Shown: in pieces, positions 52,876 to 61,752 of the stretch
Layout of the letters: each line of letters begins with the position of its first letter
Position numbering within the stretch: the first letter of the stretch is position 1
NCBI RefSeq assembly: GCF_001652915.1
Contig: NZ_BBQI01000128.1
Span: 1-64,000, forward strand
Direction: 5' to 3'
Length of the DNA: 64,000 nt
DNA from: Cupriavidus sp. D384
GTDB taxonomy: Bacteria; Pseudomonadota; Gammaproteobacteria; Burkholderiales; Burkholderiaceae
The notes under the pieces: generated by a model
What the model saw: only the letters and a program-made list of their open reading frames with translations
Told to the model about the DNA's origin: nothing
Databases searched by the model: none
Made by a program: the position numbers and the translations under genes

Positions 52876-52946
52876 GGCGGCCTGGACTGCCGCCACCCTG
52901 CCGCACATGCGTACAATGCGCGGCTTAACCAATTGGAAAGCTGTCC

Positions 52947-53126
52947 GTGAAGAAAACCGACCTGGAAAAGAACAAGGGCCTCAAGATCAACAACAGTCTG
53001 AAGCAGGCCGGTGCCAACCGGGCAGGCCTGGCGCCCAAGTCGCAACGCCAGCAGGGCACCGGCAAGAACGGCCTGCTCGGCAAACTGCTCGGCAAGGCCG
53101 TGCCGCAGGAAAAGTCCGAGGACTGA
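52947..53126 (+). CDS. small basic protein, 59 aa
   Basis: Below usual length cut-offs. GTG start with GGAAAG eight bases upstream gives a 59-residue protein that begins VKKTDLEKNKGLKINNSLKQ and ends QEKSED; it contains a GLLGKLLGK helix and is rich in Lys, Asn and Gln. A TACAAT -10-like element is at 52912-52917. Codon composition is normal for the region. Function unknown; I believe similar KKTDLEKNKGLKI proteins occur in Burkholderiales, but that is recollection, not a search result. Confidence 0.65.
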   Translation: MKKTDLEKNKGLKINNSLKQAGANRAGLAPKSQRQQGTGKNGLLGKLLGKAVPQEKSED

Positions 53127-53243
53127 CAACGTCCGGCCAGATGGGTCCGGCCGGGCCATCCGGCTTCAGGCGCGGGCTGCTTTCGTACTGCGATGCAGTT
53201 CCAGCGCCACGCCACCCAGCGTGACGGTGCTGCTGCGCCGCGC

Positions 53244-53999
53244 TCACCAGGCGGCCCCGGCCGGCATCGCCCGCGCCACCGGGCAGCTCGGGTCGATGGC
53301 CCGGCACAGCGCATAGAGGTCACGCACGATCACATGCGGCGCCTGGCTGCTGCGGGCCCAGCGTGCGGCCTCGGCATCGCCCGAGCGCACCACCCACGCG
53401 GCCTGGACACCGGCCGCGATTGCACCCACCACATCCAGATCCGCATCGTCGCCGACGTGCAGCATCCGTTCGGGCCTGCATCCGGCCAGTTCGGCGGCAG
53501 CATGGAAGATCGCGGCATCGGGCTTGGCGCAGCCCGCGCTCTCGGGATTCAGTGCCGCATGAAAGAAGTGATGGCCGCCCGTCACGTGAAGGCTGGCGTT
53601 GCCGTTGGACACTGCCACCAGCGGAAAGCGGGCACTGAGCCATTCCAGCGCCGGAAACGCGTCTTCGAAGAAATCCACGCGCTGGCGCGCGGCAAAGAAC
53701 ACGTCGTAGGCCGCCTCGGCCAGTTGCGGGTCCTCGTCCGACAGTTCCAGAAGCATGCGGATCGACCCGAGCCGCAGTTCGCGCAGGCTGTGCGACAGGT
53801 CGGGCCGCTCGGCCTGGAAACGCGTGCGCAGTTCGCCCAGCACCTGCGGCGACGTCAACAGCCCCGATGTGCGCGGCGCCTGAGCCAGCAGCCAGTCGTG
53901 CAAGGTCTGCTCGGCCCGGATGACGGCGGGGGTGAAGGGCCACAGGGTATCGTCGAGATCGAGGGAAATGGCCGCGAGGTTGGCCAGAGGCTGTTGCAT
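53244..53999 (-). CDS. HAD-family hydrolase
   Basis: 251 residues. HAD motifs: I, DLDDTLWP with D14 nucleophile and D16; II, VAVSNGNASL; III, K in CAKPDAAIF; IV, LHVGDDADLDVVGA. The C1-type cap domain (about 30-120) makes it a phosphatase or dehalogenase acting on small molecules. The ATG at 53999 begins MQQPLANLAAISLDLDDT; a GTG at 54014 is the alternative, neither with a clear ribosome-binding site. Substrate not predictable. Downstream of the Crp-type gene on the same strand, 130 bp apart. Confidence 0.88.
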   Translation of the reverse strand: MQQPLANLAAISLDLDDTLWPFTPAVIRAEQTLHDWLLAQAPRTSGLLTSPQVLGELRTRFQAERPDLSHSLRELRLGSIRMLLELSDEDPQLAEAAYDVFFAARQRVDFFEDAFPALEWLSARFPLVAVSNGNASLHVTGGHHFFHAALNPESAGCAKPDAAIFHAAAELAGCRPERMLHVGDDADLDVVGAIAAGVQAAWVVRSGDAEAARWARSSQAPHVIVRDLYALCRAIDPSCPVARAMPAGAAW

Positions 54000-54129
54000 G
54001 AGGACGGAAGGCACGGAATTGGGGAATCGGTACGAATTTTGCCAGTGTTCGGCCCGCTCCGTGCAACGCGCGGCGGCTGGTCTGCAACGCGTAGCAGGAC
54101 GAATCGGCCGTGCGGTGTGGCAGCCGCCG

Positions 54130-54810
54130 CTACAGTTCCGACATCCCGAAGCGCCGCAGCGCCTCCAGATCCGTCACACGGATGGTCTGGTACGACAGCC
54201 CGACCATGCCTTCGGCTTCGAGCCGCCGCAGCGCCTGATTCACGCGCTGGCGCGACAGCCCCGTGAGCAGGCCGATTTCCTCCTGCGACAATTCCAGCAC
54301 CGCCGCGGTCTTCGGATAGAGCGCCGGGTGGAACAGCTGGGCAATGGCCTGCGCCACGCGGGCATCGGCGCCCAGCAGGCGGTCGTTCTGCACCATGGCG
54401 ATGAACTGCCCCATGCGCTCGTTGAGCTGGCGCACCACGTAGCCCGCGAACGGCAGGCTGTCGGCCAGCAGCGTATTGAAGACCTTTTCCTCCACCAGCA
54501 GCACGCGCGATTCGCGGATGGCGATCACGTCATAGCGCCGGTCCTCGCGCTTGATGACGCTACCCTCGCCACACCAGCCGCCGGCCGGCACGCCGCAGAA
54601 CGTGCAACCGCGCCCGTCCGGCGTGTAGACCGCCAGCTTGATCAGGCCCGCATCCACGCCGATCCAGTGGCGCGAGTATTCGCCGCGCCGCGCGATATAG
54701 CTGTCGGGCGCGAACGTGCGCACCACCGTACCGGAGGCGGCCAGCGCCTGGTGCGCCGGCGCCAGCGCGCGATACCAGTCGTGTTGTTCAAGCGCTTCGT
54801 GAACGTTCAT
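54130..54810 (-). CDS. Crp/Fnr-family transcriptional regulator
   Basis: 226 residues: cyclic-nucleotide-binding-type beta-roll (about 20-130), dimerisation helix, and HTH_Crp (about 160-220; LSQEEIGLLTGLSRQRVNQAL). The iron-sulfur cysteine pattern of Fnr is absent (two Cys near CTFCGVPAGGWC only), so the signal is probably a small molecule or acyl-CoA. Divergent from the acyl-CoA synthetase gene, with a strong 22-bp palindrome between them. Start set at 54810 (MNVHEALEQHDW); an in-frame upstream codon at 54834 overlaps a 6-bp dyad. Confidence 0.88.
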   Translation of the reverse strand: MNVHEALEQHDWYRALAPAHQALAASGTVVRTFAPDSYIARRGEYSRHWIGVDAGLIKLAVYTPDGRGCTFCGVPAGGWCGEGSVIKREDRRYDVIAIRESRVLLVEEKVFNTLLADSLPFAGYVVRQLNERMGQFIAMVQNDRLLGADARVAQAIAQLFHPALYPKTAAVLELSQEEIGLLTGLSRQRVNQALRRLEAEGMVGLSYQTIRVTDLEALRRFGMSEL

Positions 54811-54818
54811 GAGCCTGC

Positions 54819-54831
54819 GGTAACGGTTACC
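54819..54831. promoter_or_regulatory. 6-bp dyad next to the Crp-type start codon
   Basis: GGTAAC-G-GTTACC is a perfect inverted repeat ending 9 bp upstream of the ATG at 54810. It may be a binding site for repression of the regulator gene. Confidence 0.35.
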
Positions 54832-54898
54832 CAATCGAATCTGACGCGAAACTTACGCCAACTGGGCGCAAGATGCTGCAATGTCGCGGTTGGGGCAG

Positions 54899-54920
54899 CT
54901 CTGTCGCCTGGGCGACAGAG
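54899..54920. promoter_or_regulatory. Crp/Fnr-type operator, 22-bp palindrome
   Basis: CTCTGTCGCC-TG-GGCGACAGAG has 10-bp perfect arms. The core TGTCGC-N4-GCGACA has the two-fold symmetry and spacing expected of Crp/Fnr-family sites. It lies between the Crp-type gene and the acyl-CoA synthetase gene, 78 bp upstream of the latter. Confidence 0.7.
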
Positions 54921-54997
54921 TCAGCCCGCGCGCAATGATAGCGTGGCCCCGACAACACAACGCGAATCCACCAGGATCCAGACAGGAGACACGCATC

Positions 54998-56635
54998 ATG
55001 CCGACCGACTACGACACCGGGCTGGCCCGCAACGCCGCCAACTTCGTGCCGCTCACCCCGCTCGACTTTATCGCCCGCGCGGCCGAGGTCTACGGCCAGC
55101 GCCTGGCCATCGTGCATGGGCCGGTACGCCAGAACTGGCGTGACACCTATGCGCGCTGCCGCCGGGTGGCCAGTGCGCTGGCGCGTGCCGGCGTTGGCAA
55201 GGGCGACACCGTCGCCGCGCTGCTGCCCAATACGCCGGCCATGATCGAGGCCCATTTCGGTGTGCCGATGTCCGGCGCGGTGCTCAATGCGCTGAACATC
55301 CGCCTGGACGCCGCCAATCTGGTCTTCATGCTGCGCCATGGCGAGGCGCGCGTGCTGCTGGCCGACACCGAGTTCGCCGATGTGGCCCGCCAGCTTGCAC
55401 GCGAGGTGCAGGGGCTCAAGGTGATCGCGGTCCATGACGCGCTGGGCCCCGAGCCCGACGCACCGTTTGGCGACACCGACTACGAGACATTCCTGGCCGG
55501 CGGCGACCCCGCCTACGACTGGCAGATGCCCGCCGACGAATGGGACGCCATCGCGCTGAACTACACGTCGGGCACCACGGGCGACCCCAAGGGCGTGGTC
55601 TACCACCACCGTGGCGCGGCCATGAACGCGGTGTCCAACATCCTGGAATGGGACATGGCGAAGCATCCGGTCTACCTGTGGACCCTGCCGCTGTTCCATT
55701 GCAATGGCTGGTGCTTTGCGTGGACCGTGGCGGCCCGCGCTGGCGTGAACGTCTGCCTGCGCAAGTTCGACCCCAAGCTGGTTTTCGACCTGATGCGCGA
55801 CGAAGGCGTGACCCACTACTGCGCCGCGCCCATCGTCCATACCGCGCTGGTCAGTGCCCCGGCCACCTGGCGCGAAGGCTTGCGCGGGCCGGTGCGCGGC
55901 ATGGTGGCGGGTGCGCCGCCACCGGCCGCGGTGCTGGCGCAGATGGAGCAGATGGGCTTCGAGCTGTCGCACGTCTACGGCCTCACCGAGGTCTACGGCC
56001 CGGCCGCCGCCTGCGCCGAGCAGGACGAGTGGCGCAACGTGTCGATGGAAGAACGTGCCGTGCTGAAGGCCCGCCAGGGGGTGCGCTACCACCTGCAGTC
56101 AGGCGTGGCCGTGCTGGACCCCGACACGATGCAGCCCGTGCCGCGCGACGGCGAGACCATCGGCGAGATCATGTTCCGCGGCAACATCTGCATGAAGGGC
56201 TACCTGAAGAACGACCGCGCCACGCGCGATGCCTTCGCCGGCGGCTGGTTCCATACCGGCGACCTCGGCGTATGCATGCCCGACGGCTACATCAAGATCA
56301 AGGACCGCAGCAAGGACATCATCATCTCGGGCGGCGAGAATATCTCCAGCGTCGAGGTCGAGGACGCAATCTACCGCCATCCGGCCGTGATGGCCGCCGC
56401 CGTGGTGGCGCAGCCCGACGCCAAGTGGGGCGAGACGCCCTGTGCCTTCGTCGAACTCAAGGACGGCGCCAGCGCCACGGCCGAGGAAATCATCGCCCAC
56501 TGCCGCACGCTGCTGGCCGGCTTCAAGGTGCCCAAGGCCGTGTACTTCGGGCCGCTGCCCAAGACATCGACCGGCAAGATCCAGAAGTTCGAACTGCGGC
56601 GCCAGCTGCAGTCGGCCGCCGCCATCGACGTCTGA
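54998..56635 (+). CDS. AMP-forming acyl-CoA synthetase (AlkK-like)
   Basis: 545 residues of the ANL superfamily. The P-loop-like YTSGTTGDPKGV (A3), YGLTEVYGPAA (A5), GWFHTGDLG (A7), IKDRSKDIIISGGENISS (A8) and C-terminal PKTSTGKIQKFELR with catalytic Lys are all present. It activates a carboxylic acid to acyl-AMP then acyl-CoA; the FEL and NGWC segments fit medium-chain AlkK-type enzymes. ATG at 54998 has ACAGGAGAC upstream. Probably under control of the divergent Crp-type regulator. Exact acid unknown. Confidence 0.9.
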   Translation: MPTDYDTGLARNAANFVPLTPLDFIARAAEVYGQRLAIVHGPVRQNWRDTYARCRRVASALARAGVGKGDTVAALLPNTPAMIEAHFGVPMSGAVLNALNIRLDAANLVFMLRHGEARVLLADTEFADVARQLAREVQGLKVIAVHDALGPEPDAPFGDTDYETFLAGGDPAYDWQMPADEWDAIALNYTSGTTGDPKGVVYHHRGAAMNAVSNILEWDMAKHPVYLWTLPLFHCNGWCFAWTVAARAGVNVCLRKFDPKLVFDLMRDEGVTHYCAAPIVHTALVSAPATWREGLRGPVRGMVAGAPPPAAVLAQMEQMGFELSHVYGLTEVYGPAAACAEQDEWRNVSMEERAVLKARQGVRYHLQSGVAVLDPDTMQPVPRDGETIGEIMFRGNICMKGYLKNDRATRDAFAGGWFHTGDLGVCMPDGYIKIKDRSKDIIISGGENISSVEVEDAIYRHPAVMAAAVVAQPDAKWGETPCAFVELKDGASATAEEIIAHCRTLLAGFKVPKAVYFGPLPKTSTGKIQKFELRRQLQSAAAIDV

Positions 56636-56665
56636 CGCGGCTCGCGAAGCAGTGCCCCGCCGCGC

Positions 56666-57547
56666 TCATCGCCCCGGCGGCGGGGTCTCCACCTTGCGCC
56701 CCGCCATGTGGTGCAGATAGGCCAGCAGATCCTTGAGTTCGGCGTCGGACAGCGTTTTTTCGTCGATGGATGACATCTTCGAGCCCGGCCACCAGCGCAG
56801 CGCCTGCGGGTTGCGGATCAGCTTCGACAGCTTGTCGTCGCCCAGATACTCCACCGGGTTATAGGGCACGTTCAGGTCGGGCCCCAGGTTGGCGTCGCCG
56901 GCGCGGTTCATCGAATGGCACGAGAAACAGACACGCTGGAAGGCGGCAAAGCCCCGCATGACCGGGCCGTCGGCGGGCTCGCCCTCGGCCGGCCGGATTG
57001 CCGCGAAGCGCTCGGCAGCCGTGCCGCCCAGATCGATGCGTGCGATGGACCAGGTCCACAGGCTTTCGGTGATGCGTACCGGCGCGTCGGCCTGTTTCGC
57101 GGATTTCGGTACGGTCCAGATCAATCGGAACGGGCCGATATCCTGCCCTTTCAGCTTCGGCCACGGCTTTGCCGGGTTCTCGACCGCCAGCCAGGCGCGC
57201 GGGCCGTCGGCGCGGTCTGCCAGCAGCAGGCCCAGCGGCAGATGCGAGACGTAGCCGTCGGTGGCGGCCGTGGTGGCGCTGCCATCCGGCGACGCCGGCA
57301 GCCCGGCCAGCAGCGCCGCCATCGGGATGGCCTTGAACGTCATGCGGCGCTTGTAGTTGTCGTCGTCAACCGTAACGCTGGTCAGCCGCCGGTCCTTCAG
57401 CAGCGCATCGCGGGTCAGGGTCTTCTGCTGGGCGCCGGCCGTGATGGTCAGCGTGACGGGGGCATCCGCGGCCTGCGCCGGGACGGCGCCAATCAGGGCC
57501 AGGGTACAGCCGATGGCCGCGGCGGCCCTTGTGAGCCAGGGGGTCAT
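56666..57547 (-). CDS. c-type cytochrome with N-terminal SUOX-like domain
   Basis: 293 residues. Signal peptide (AAAAIGCTLALIGAVPAQA), then a domain with TLTRDALLKDRRLTSVTVDD and FKAIPMAALLAGLP, reminiscent of a degenerate molybdopterin-oxidoreductase (SUOX) fold, then a class I cytochrome c domain with CFSCH at 207-211 and a distal Met in GSKMSSI. It is periplasmic, and the haem is attached by Ccm. Divergent from the GMC dehydrogenase genes, so it may accept their electrons or act separately. No molybdenum-ligating Cys is visible in the SUOX-like part. Confidence 0.82.
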   Translation of the reverse strand: MTPWLTRAAAAIGCTLALIGAVPAQAADAPVTLTITAGAQQKTLTRDALLKDRRLTSVTVDDDNYKRRMTFKAIPMAALLAGLPASPDGSATTAATDGYVSHLPLGLLLADRADGPRAWLAVENPAKPWPKLKGQDIGPFRLIWTVPKSAKQADAPVRITESLWTWSIARIDLGGTAAERFAAIRPAEGEPADGPVMRGFAAFQRVCFSCHSMNRAGDANLGPDLNVPYNPVEYLGDDKLSKLIRNPQALRWWPGSKMSSIDEKTLSDAELKDLLAYLHHMAGRKVETPPPGR

Positions 57548-57832
57548 GTTCTTGTCTCCTCGTGCGGGAGTGGGGTTGTTATCGGGGCGGGCGCCACAGC
57601 CGTAACCCTAATCGATGCCGGTGACCGCCCGCAATCATGCCCCGGCCCCCCCACGCGCGCGCCCGGTTCGCCCACTATCCACAGCGCCGAACAATCAATT
57701 AGCAATCTAATCATTGCATTCCATAACAACATGGATGTACGATGTCCGACTTATTTCCAGTCGTCAGACGAATCAGGGGTACAGAACAAAGATTCGCGTG
57801 GGGACAGCGCCTGGCTTGCCATAGGACCCCAC
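57548..57832. other. divergent promoter region, cytochrome / GMC dehydrogenase operon
   Basis: 285 bp without a gene. The stretch 57690-57745 is clearly AT-richer than its surroundings (ATCAATTAGCAATCTAATC) and probably holds one or both promoters. No strong dyad was noted. Confidence 0.4.
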
Positions 57833-58540
57833 ATGTCAACGCCCCCGTTTTCACGTCGCGCCTTTCTGAAAGCGACGGCCGTCGCCGTCCCCGTTGCCGC
57901 CATTCCGCTGCATGAGCTCCGCGCCAAGGGGCTCGAAGACGTTCATCTGCAGCACTACAAGCCCGTTTTCTTTACTGCCGCCGAGTGGGCCTTCGTGCTG
58001 GCTGCCTGCGACCGGCTGATCCCGGCCGAGGGCAACGGCCCCGGCGCGCTGGAAACCAACGTGCCGGTCTTCATCGACCAGCAACTGCACGATGGCCTGG
58101 GCGCCGACATCTACCTGCAGGGCCCGCACGACCCCAAGGCGCCGGCCACGCTCGGTTTCCAGCTGCCGTACGCACCGCAGGACATCTACCGCCACGGCAT
58201 CCGGCTGGCCCAGCAGGCCGCCCATGCGCAGCACGGCAAGCCGTTCGAACGCCTTGCCGCCGCGCAGCAGGACGCGTTCCTGACCGCGCTGCAGAAGAAC
58301 GGCGTGGATTTTGCCGCGCTGGGCGAGGCTTCGCTCAAGGCATCGCAGTTCTTCTCGCAACTGCTTGGCGATACCAAGAACGGCTACCTGGCCGACCCCA
58401 AGTACGGCGGCAACAAGGACATGAAGGCCTGGGTTGCCATCGGCTTCCCCGGCGCGCGCGGCCAGTACGTCGAATGGGTGGACCAGCACAACGTGAAATA
58501 CCCGTTGGGCCCGGTCAGCCTCAGCGGCAAGCGCGCCTGA
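57833..58540 (+). CDS. gluconate 2-dehydrogenase subunit 3-type protein, Tat-exported
   Basis: 235 residues. N-terminus STPPFSRRAFLKATAVAVP is a classic twin-arginine signal (SRRAFLK). The body, with FTAAEWAFVLAACDRLIPAE, is the gluconate 2-dehydrogenase subunit 3 family: the small or gamma subunit that escorts the folded GMC flavoprotein through Tat. First gene of a three-gene operon with the GMC subunit and a triheme cytochrome c. ATG at 57833 has AGGAC upstream; longer frames extend through the antisense cytochrome gene and were rejected. Confidence 0.9.
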   Translation: MSTPPFSRRAFLKATAVAVPVAAIPLHELRAKGLEDVHLQHYKPVFFTAAEWAFVLAACDRLIPAEGNGPGALETNVPVFIDQQLHDGLGADIYLQGPHDPKAPATLGFQLPYAPQDIYRHGIRLAQQAAHAQHGKPFERLAAAQQDAFLTALQKNGVDFAALGEASLKASQFFSQLLGDTKNGYLADPKYGGNKDMKAWVAIGFPGARGQYVEWVDQHNVKYPLGPVSLSGKRA

Positions 58541-58655
58541 CCGGCCCGCCCTGCCCGCTTACTACCCGTTTTCCGCTTCACTGCGTCCGATTTTCACGCC
58601 CGACCCCGCACGCGCTGCGCGTGGCGGTGTCGTGCGTCCAGAACCAGAACAATTC

Positions 58656-60425
58656 ATGCCCCACATCACCAACGACGACGTTGACGTCGTCATCGTCGGC
58701 CTTGGCTGGGCCGGATCGCTGATGGCGATCGAACTGGCCCAGGCCGGCCTGAAGGTGCGCGCGCTCGAACGCGGCCCCGACCGTCCGCCCGAGGACTTCG
58801 CCTACCCCAAGCCCGCCGACCAGTACGCCTATGCCACGCGCAACAAGGTGTTCGCCACCCCGCGCGACGCCGCACTGACCGTGCGCTACAACCGCGACCA
58901 GGCCGCGCTGCCCACGCGCAAGTGGGGCGCCTTTGCGCCCGGCACCGGCGTGGGCGGCTCGGGCCTGCACTGGACCGGCGTGCTGATCCGCCCCACCCCG
59001 ACCGACATCAAGCTCAAGACGTACGCGGACCAGGCCTACAAGCGCGGCACGCTCGACCCCGAGATGCGCGTCAAGGACTTCCCGTTCACGTGGGACGAGA
59101 TCGAGCCGTACTACGACTTCTTCGAAAAGGTCTGCGGCCTGTCCGGCACCACCGGCAACCTGCGCGGCCACGTGCAGCCCGGCGGCGACCCCTTCGAAGG
59201 CCCGCGTTCGAATCCGTATCCGCTGCCCGCGCTGCAGGACACGCTGAACTGCTCGATGTTCTCCGGCGCGGCCCGCAAGCTGGGCTACCACCCGTTCCCG
59301 AACCCGTCGGCGAATGTGTCGCAGGCATGGACCAATCCGTACGGCGCCCAGCTCGCCCCGTGCAACTACTGCGGCTACTGCAGCAAGTACCCCTGCCTGA
59401 ACTACTCGAAGGCGTCGCCGCAGACCACCATCCTCGATGTGGTCAAGCGCATGCCGAACTTCTCGTATCGCGTGAACGCCAACGTGATCCGCGTGGACCT
59501 GCATGCCGACCGCAAGACCGCGCGCGGCGTGACCTATATCGACGAGCACGGCAAGGAAGTCTTCCAGCCGGCGAAGATCGTCGTGCTGTCGAGCTTCCAG
59601 TTTGCCAACGTGCGCCTGATGCTGCTGTCCGGCATCGGCAAACCCTATGACCCGGTGTCCGAATCGGGCACGGTCGGCCGCAACTACGCGTTCCTGAGCA
59701 ACGGCGGCGCCACGCTGTTCTTCAAGGACAAGCACTTCAACCCGTTTGCCACGGCTGGCGCCACGGGCGAGATGTTCAACGACATCTCGCCGGGCAATTT
59801 CGATGGTCCGTCGCTGGGCTTCATCGGCGGCGCCAAGATCCACAGCTCGCAGGCCACCGGCGCGCCCATCGGCACGTCGCTGCCGCCCGGCACGCCCGCA
59901 TGGGGCAAGGGCTGGAAGGAAGCGATGGTGGACTGGTACGGCCGCTCGATGAAGATCAGCATCACCACCACCTGCATGTCGTACCGCGGCCACTACCTGG
60001 ACCTCGACCCGAACTACCGCGATCCGTGGGGCCAGCCGCTACTGCGCATGACGTTCGACTGGCGCCAGAACGAACTGAAGCTGCAGCGCTACCTGCGCGA
60101 CATCGTGCTGAACATCTCGAAGGAGCTGAAGCCCGACGCGATGTCGGAGAGCTTCCTGGCGCTGGATTCGCACTGGGACATCACCAAGTACGTGTCCACC
60201 CACAACGTGGGCGGCGCGATCATGGGTGCGTCGCCGCGCGATTCGGCGCTGAACCGCTACCTGCAGTCGTGGGATGTGCACAACGTGTTCGTGCCCGGCG
60301 GCAACGCGTTCCCGCAGAACTTCCAGGCCAACCCGACGGCCACCATCGGCGCCATCACGCTGATGGCCGCCGATGCCATCAAGAAGCAGTACCTCAAGAA
60401 CCCGGGGCCCCTGGTACAAGCCTGA
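58656..60425 (+). CDS. GMC-family dehydrogenase large subunit (gluconate 2-dehydrogenase-like)
   Basis: 589 residues, GMC oxidoreductase. FAD-binding VDVVIVGLGWAGSLMAIELA, then GTGVGGSGLHW. A cysteine cluster C236-x2-C239-x2-C242-x4-C247 (PCNYCGYCSKYPC) resembles the iron-sulfur binding site of membrane FAD sugar dehydrogenases. Active-site His in STHNVGGAIMG and Asn in QANPTATIGAI. It oxidises a sugar or sugar acid in the periplasm and sends electrons to the cytochrome encoded 11 bp downstream. It has no signal of its own and is carried by the Tat-type small subunit. Substrate: gluconate, glucose, sorbitol or similar. Confidence 0.9.
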   Translation: MPHITNDDVDVVIVGLGWAGSLMAIELAQAGLKVRALERGPDRPPEDFAYPKPADQYAYATRNKVFATPRDAALTVRYNRDQAALPTRKWGAFAPGTGVGGSGLHWTGVLIRPTPTDIKLKTYADQAYKRGTLDPEMRVKDFPFTWDEIEPYYDFFEKVCGLSGTTGNLRGHVQPGGDPFEGPRSNPYPLPALQDTLNCSMFSGAARKLGYHPFPNPSANVSQAWTNPYGAQLAPCNYCGYCSKYPCLNYSKASPQTTILDVVKRMPNFSYRVNANVIRVDLHADRKTARGVTYIDEHGKEVFQPAKIVVLSSFQFANVRLMLLSGIGKPYDPVSESGTVGRNYAFLSNGGATLFFKDKHFNPFATAGATGEMFNDISPGNFDGPSLGFIGGAKIHSSQATGAPIGTSLPPGTPAWGKGWKEAMVDWYGRSMKISITTTCMSYRGHYLDLDPNYRDPWGQPLLRMTFDWRQNELKLQRYLRDIVLNISKELKPDAMSESFLALDSHWDITKYVSTHNVGGAIMGASPRDSALNRYLQSWDVHNVFVPGGNAFPQNFQANPTATIGAITLMAADAIKKQYLKNPGPLVQA

Positions 60426-60436
60426 GCACGACGACA

Positions 60437-61699
60437 ATGAACATCCTCAAGTCATTCCTCATTGCCGCCACCTTCGGCACGGCCGCGGCGTCTGCCGCGC
60501 AGGCGGCCACGGACCCGGCGCTGATCCAGCGCGGCGCCTACCTGGCCCGCGTGGGCGACTGCATGGCCTGCCACAGCGCGCCGGGCAAGCCCGAGTACAG
60601 CGGCGGCCTGCCAATCGACAGCGGCCACGGCATCATCTACTCGACCAACATCACGCCGGACAGGCAGCGCGGTATCGGCGCCTATACCGAGAAGCAGTTC
60701 GCCGACGCGGTGCGCCGTGGCGTGCGCGCCGATGGCACGCACCTGTACCCGGCCATGCCGTATCCGAACTACGCCAGGGTCACGGATGCAGATATCCACG
60801 CGCTCTACGCGTTCTTCATGAGCGGCGTGAAGCCCAGCAATGTGCAGCCGCCGCAGACCAGCATGGACTTCCCGTTCAACCTGCGCTGGGGCATGGCGGT
60901 CTGGAACCTGGTGTTTGCCTCGGACAAGCCGTTCCAGCCGCAGCCGAAGTGGAACGACCAGGTCCGGCTGGGCGCCTATCTGGTGGAAGGCCTGGGCCAC
61001 TGCAGCAGCTGCCATACGCCGCGCGGCGTCGCCATGAACGAAAAGGCGGATTCCAGCGCCGACGCGCAGTACCTGGCGGGCGGCGACCTGAACGGCTGGC
61101 CCGTGCCGTCGCTGCGCGGCATGCCGCACTGGACCAGCCAGGACATCGTCGACTACCTGCTGACCGGCCGTAACCGCACGGCCGCGGTGGCAGGCGAGAT
61201 GACGCAGGTGGTGGCGCACAGCACGTCGCATATGCGCACGACCGACCTGGACGCGATTGCCGCCTACCTGAAGAGCCTGCCGCCCGTGCCCGGCAAGTCG
61301 CCGACGGTGAAGCCGCAAGGCGGCACGGCCACCATCCGCAAGCTGACGGCCGCCAAGGACCTGACGCTGGGCGAACGGCTCTACCTGGACAACTGCGCGG
61401 CCTGCCACTTCGTCACGGGCAAGGGTGCCACGCGAGTGTTCCCGCAGCTTGACGGCGCCACCGTGATCAACGCCGACAGCCCGGCCGCGCTGGTCAACGT
61501 GATCCTGGCCGGCGCCGCCACGCCGTCCACGGCCAAAGCACCATCGGTGCTGGTCATGCCGGGCTTTGCGCATCGCATGAACGATGCCGAAGTCGCCGAA
61601 CTGGCCACGTTCCTGCGTCAGGGCTGGAACAACCGCGCCGCGCCCGTCACCGAGCGCAATGTAAAGGCGGTGCGCGCAACGCTGACCACCGCGCACTGA
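60437..61699 (+). CDS. triheme cytochrome c subunit of the GMC dehydrogenase
   Basis: 420 residues with signal peptide (SFLIAATFGTAAASAAQA). Three haem motifs: CMACH (C42), CSSCH (C189) and CAACH (C320), the spacing of the cytochrome subunit in gluconate, fructose, alcohol and glucose dehydrogenase complexes. It passes electrons from the flavoprotein to ubiquinone at the periplasmic face of the inner membrane. The C-terminus lacks an obvious membrane helix. Starts 11 bp after the GMC gene. Followed by a perfect REP-like hairpin that may act as a transcript end. Confidence 0.93.
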   Translation: MNILKSFLIAATFGTAAASAAQAATDPALIQRGAYLARVGDCMACHSAPGKPEYSGGLPIDSGHGIIYSTNITPDRQRGIGAYTEKQFADAVRRGVRADGTHLYPAMPYPNYARVTDADIHALYAFFMSGVKPSNVQPPQTSMDFPFNLRWGMAVWNLVFASDKPFQPQPKWNDQVRLGAYLVEGLGHCSSCHTPRGVAMNEKADSSADAQYLAGGDLNGWPVPSLRGMPHWTSQDIVDYLLTGRNRTAAVAGEMTQVVAHSTSHMRTTDLDAIAAYLKSLPPVPGKSPTVKPQGGTATIRKLTAAKDLTLGERLYLDNCAACHFVTGKGATRVFPQLDGATVINADSPAALVNVILAGAATPSTAKAPSVLVMPGFAHRMNDAEVAELATFLRQGWNNRAAPVTERNVKAVRATLTTAH

Positions 61700-61707
61700 G
61701 GGGTCAT

Positions 61708-61739
61708 GCTCTCCTCTCCGGCCTGCGGGAGAGGAGAGC
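61708..61739. repeat. REP-like perfect hairpin
   Basis: GCTCTCCTCTCC and GGAGAGGAGAGC form a 12-bp perfect stem with an 8-base loop. It lies between the cytochrome gene and the convergent chemotaxis-receptor fragment, and belongs to the GAGAGG family seen at 9982, 20999 and 33957. Confidence 0.75.
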
Positions 61740-61752
61740 AACCACACTTCCC

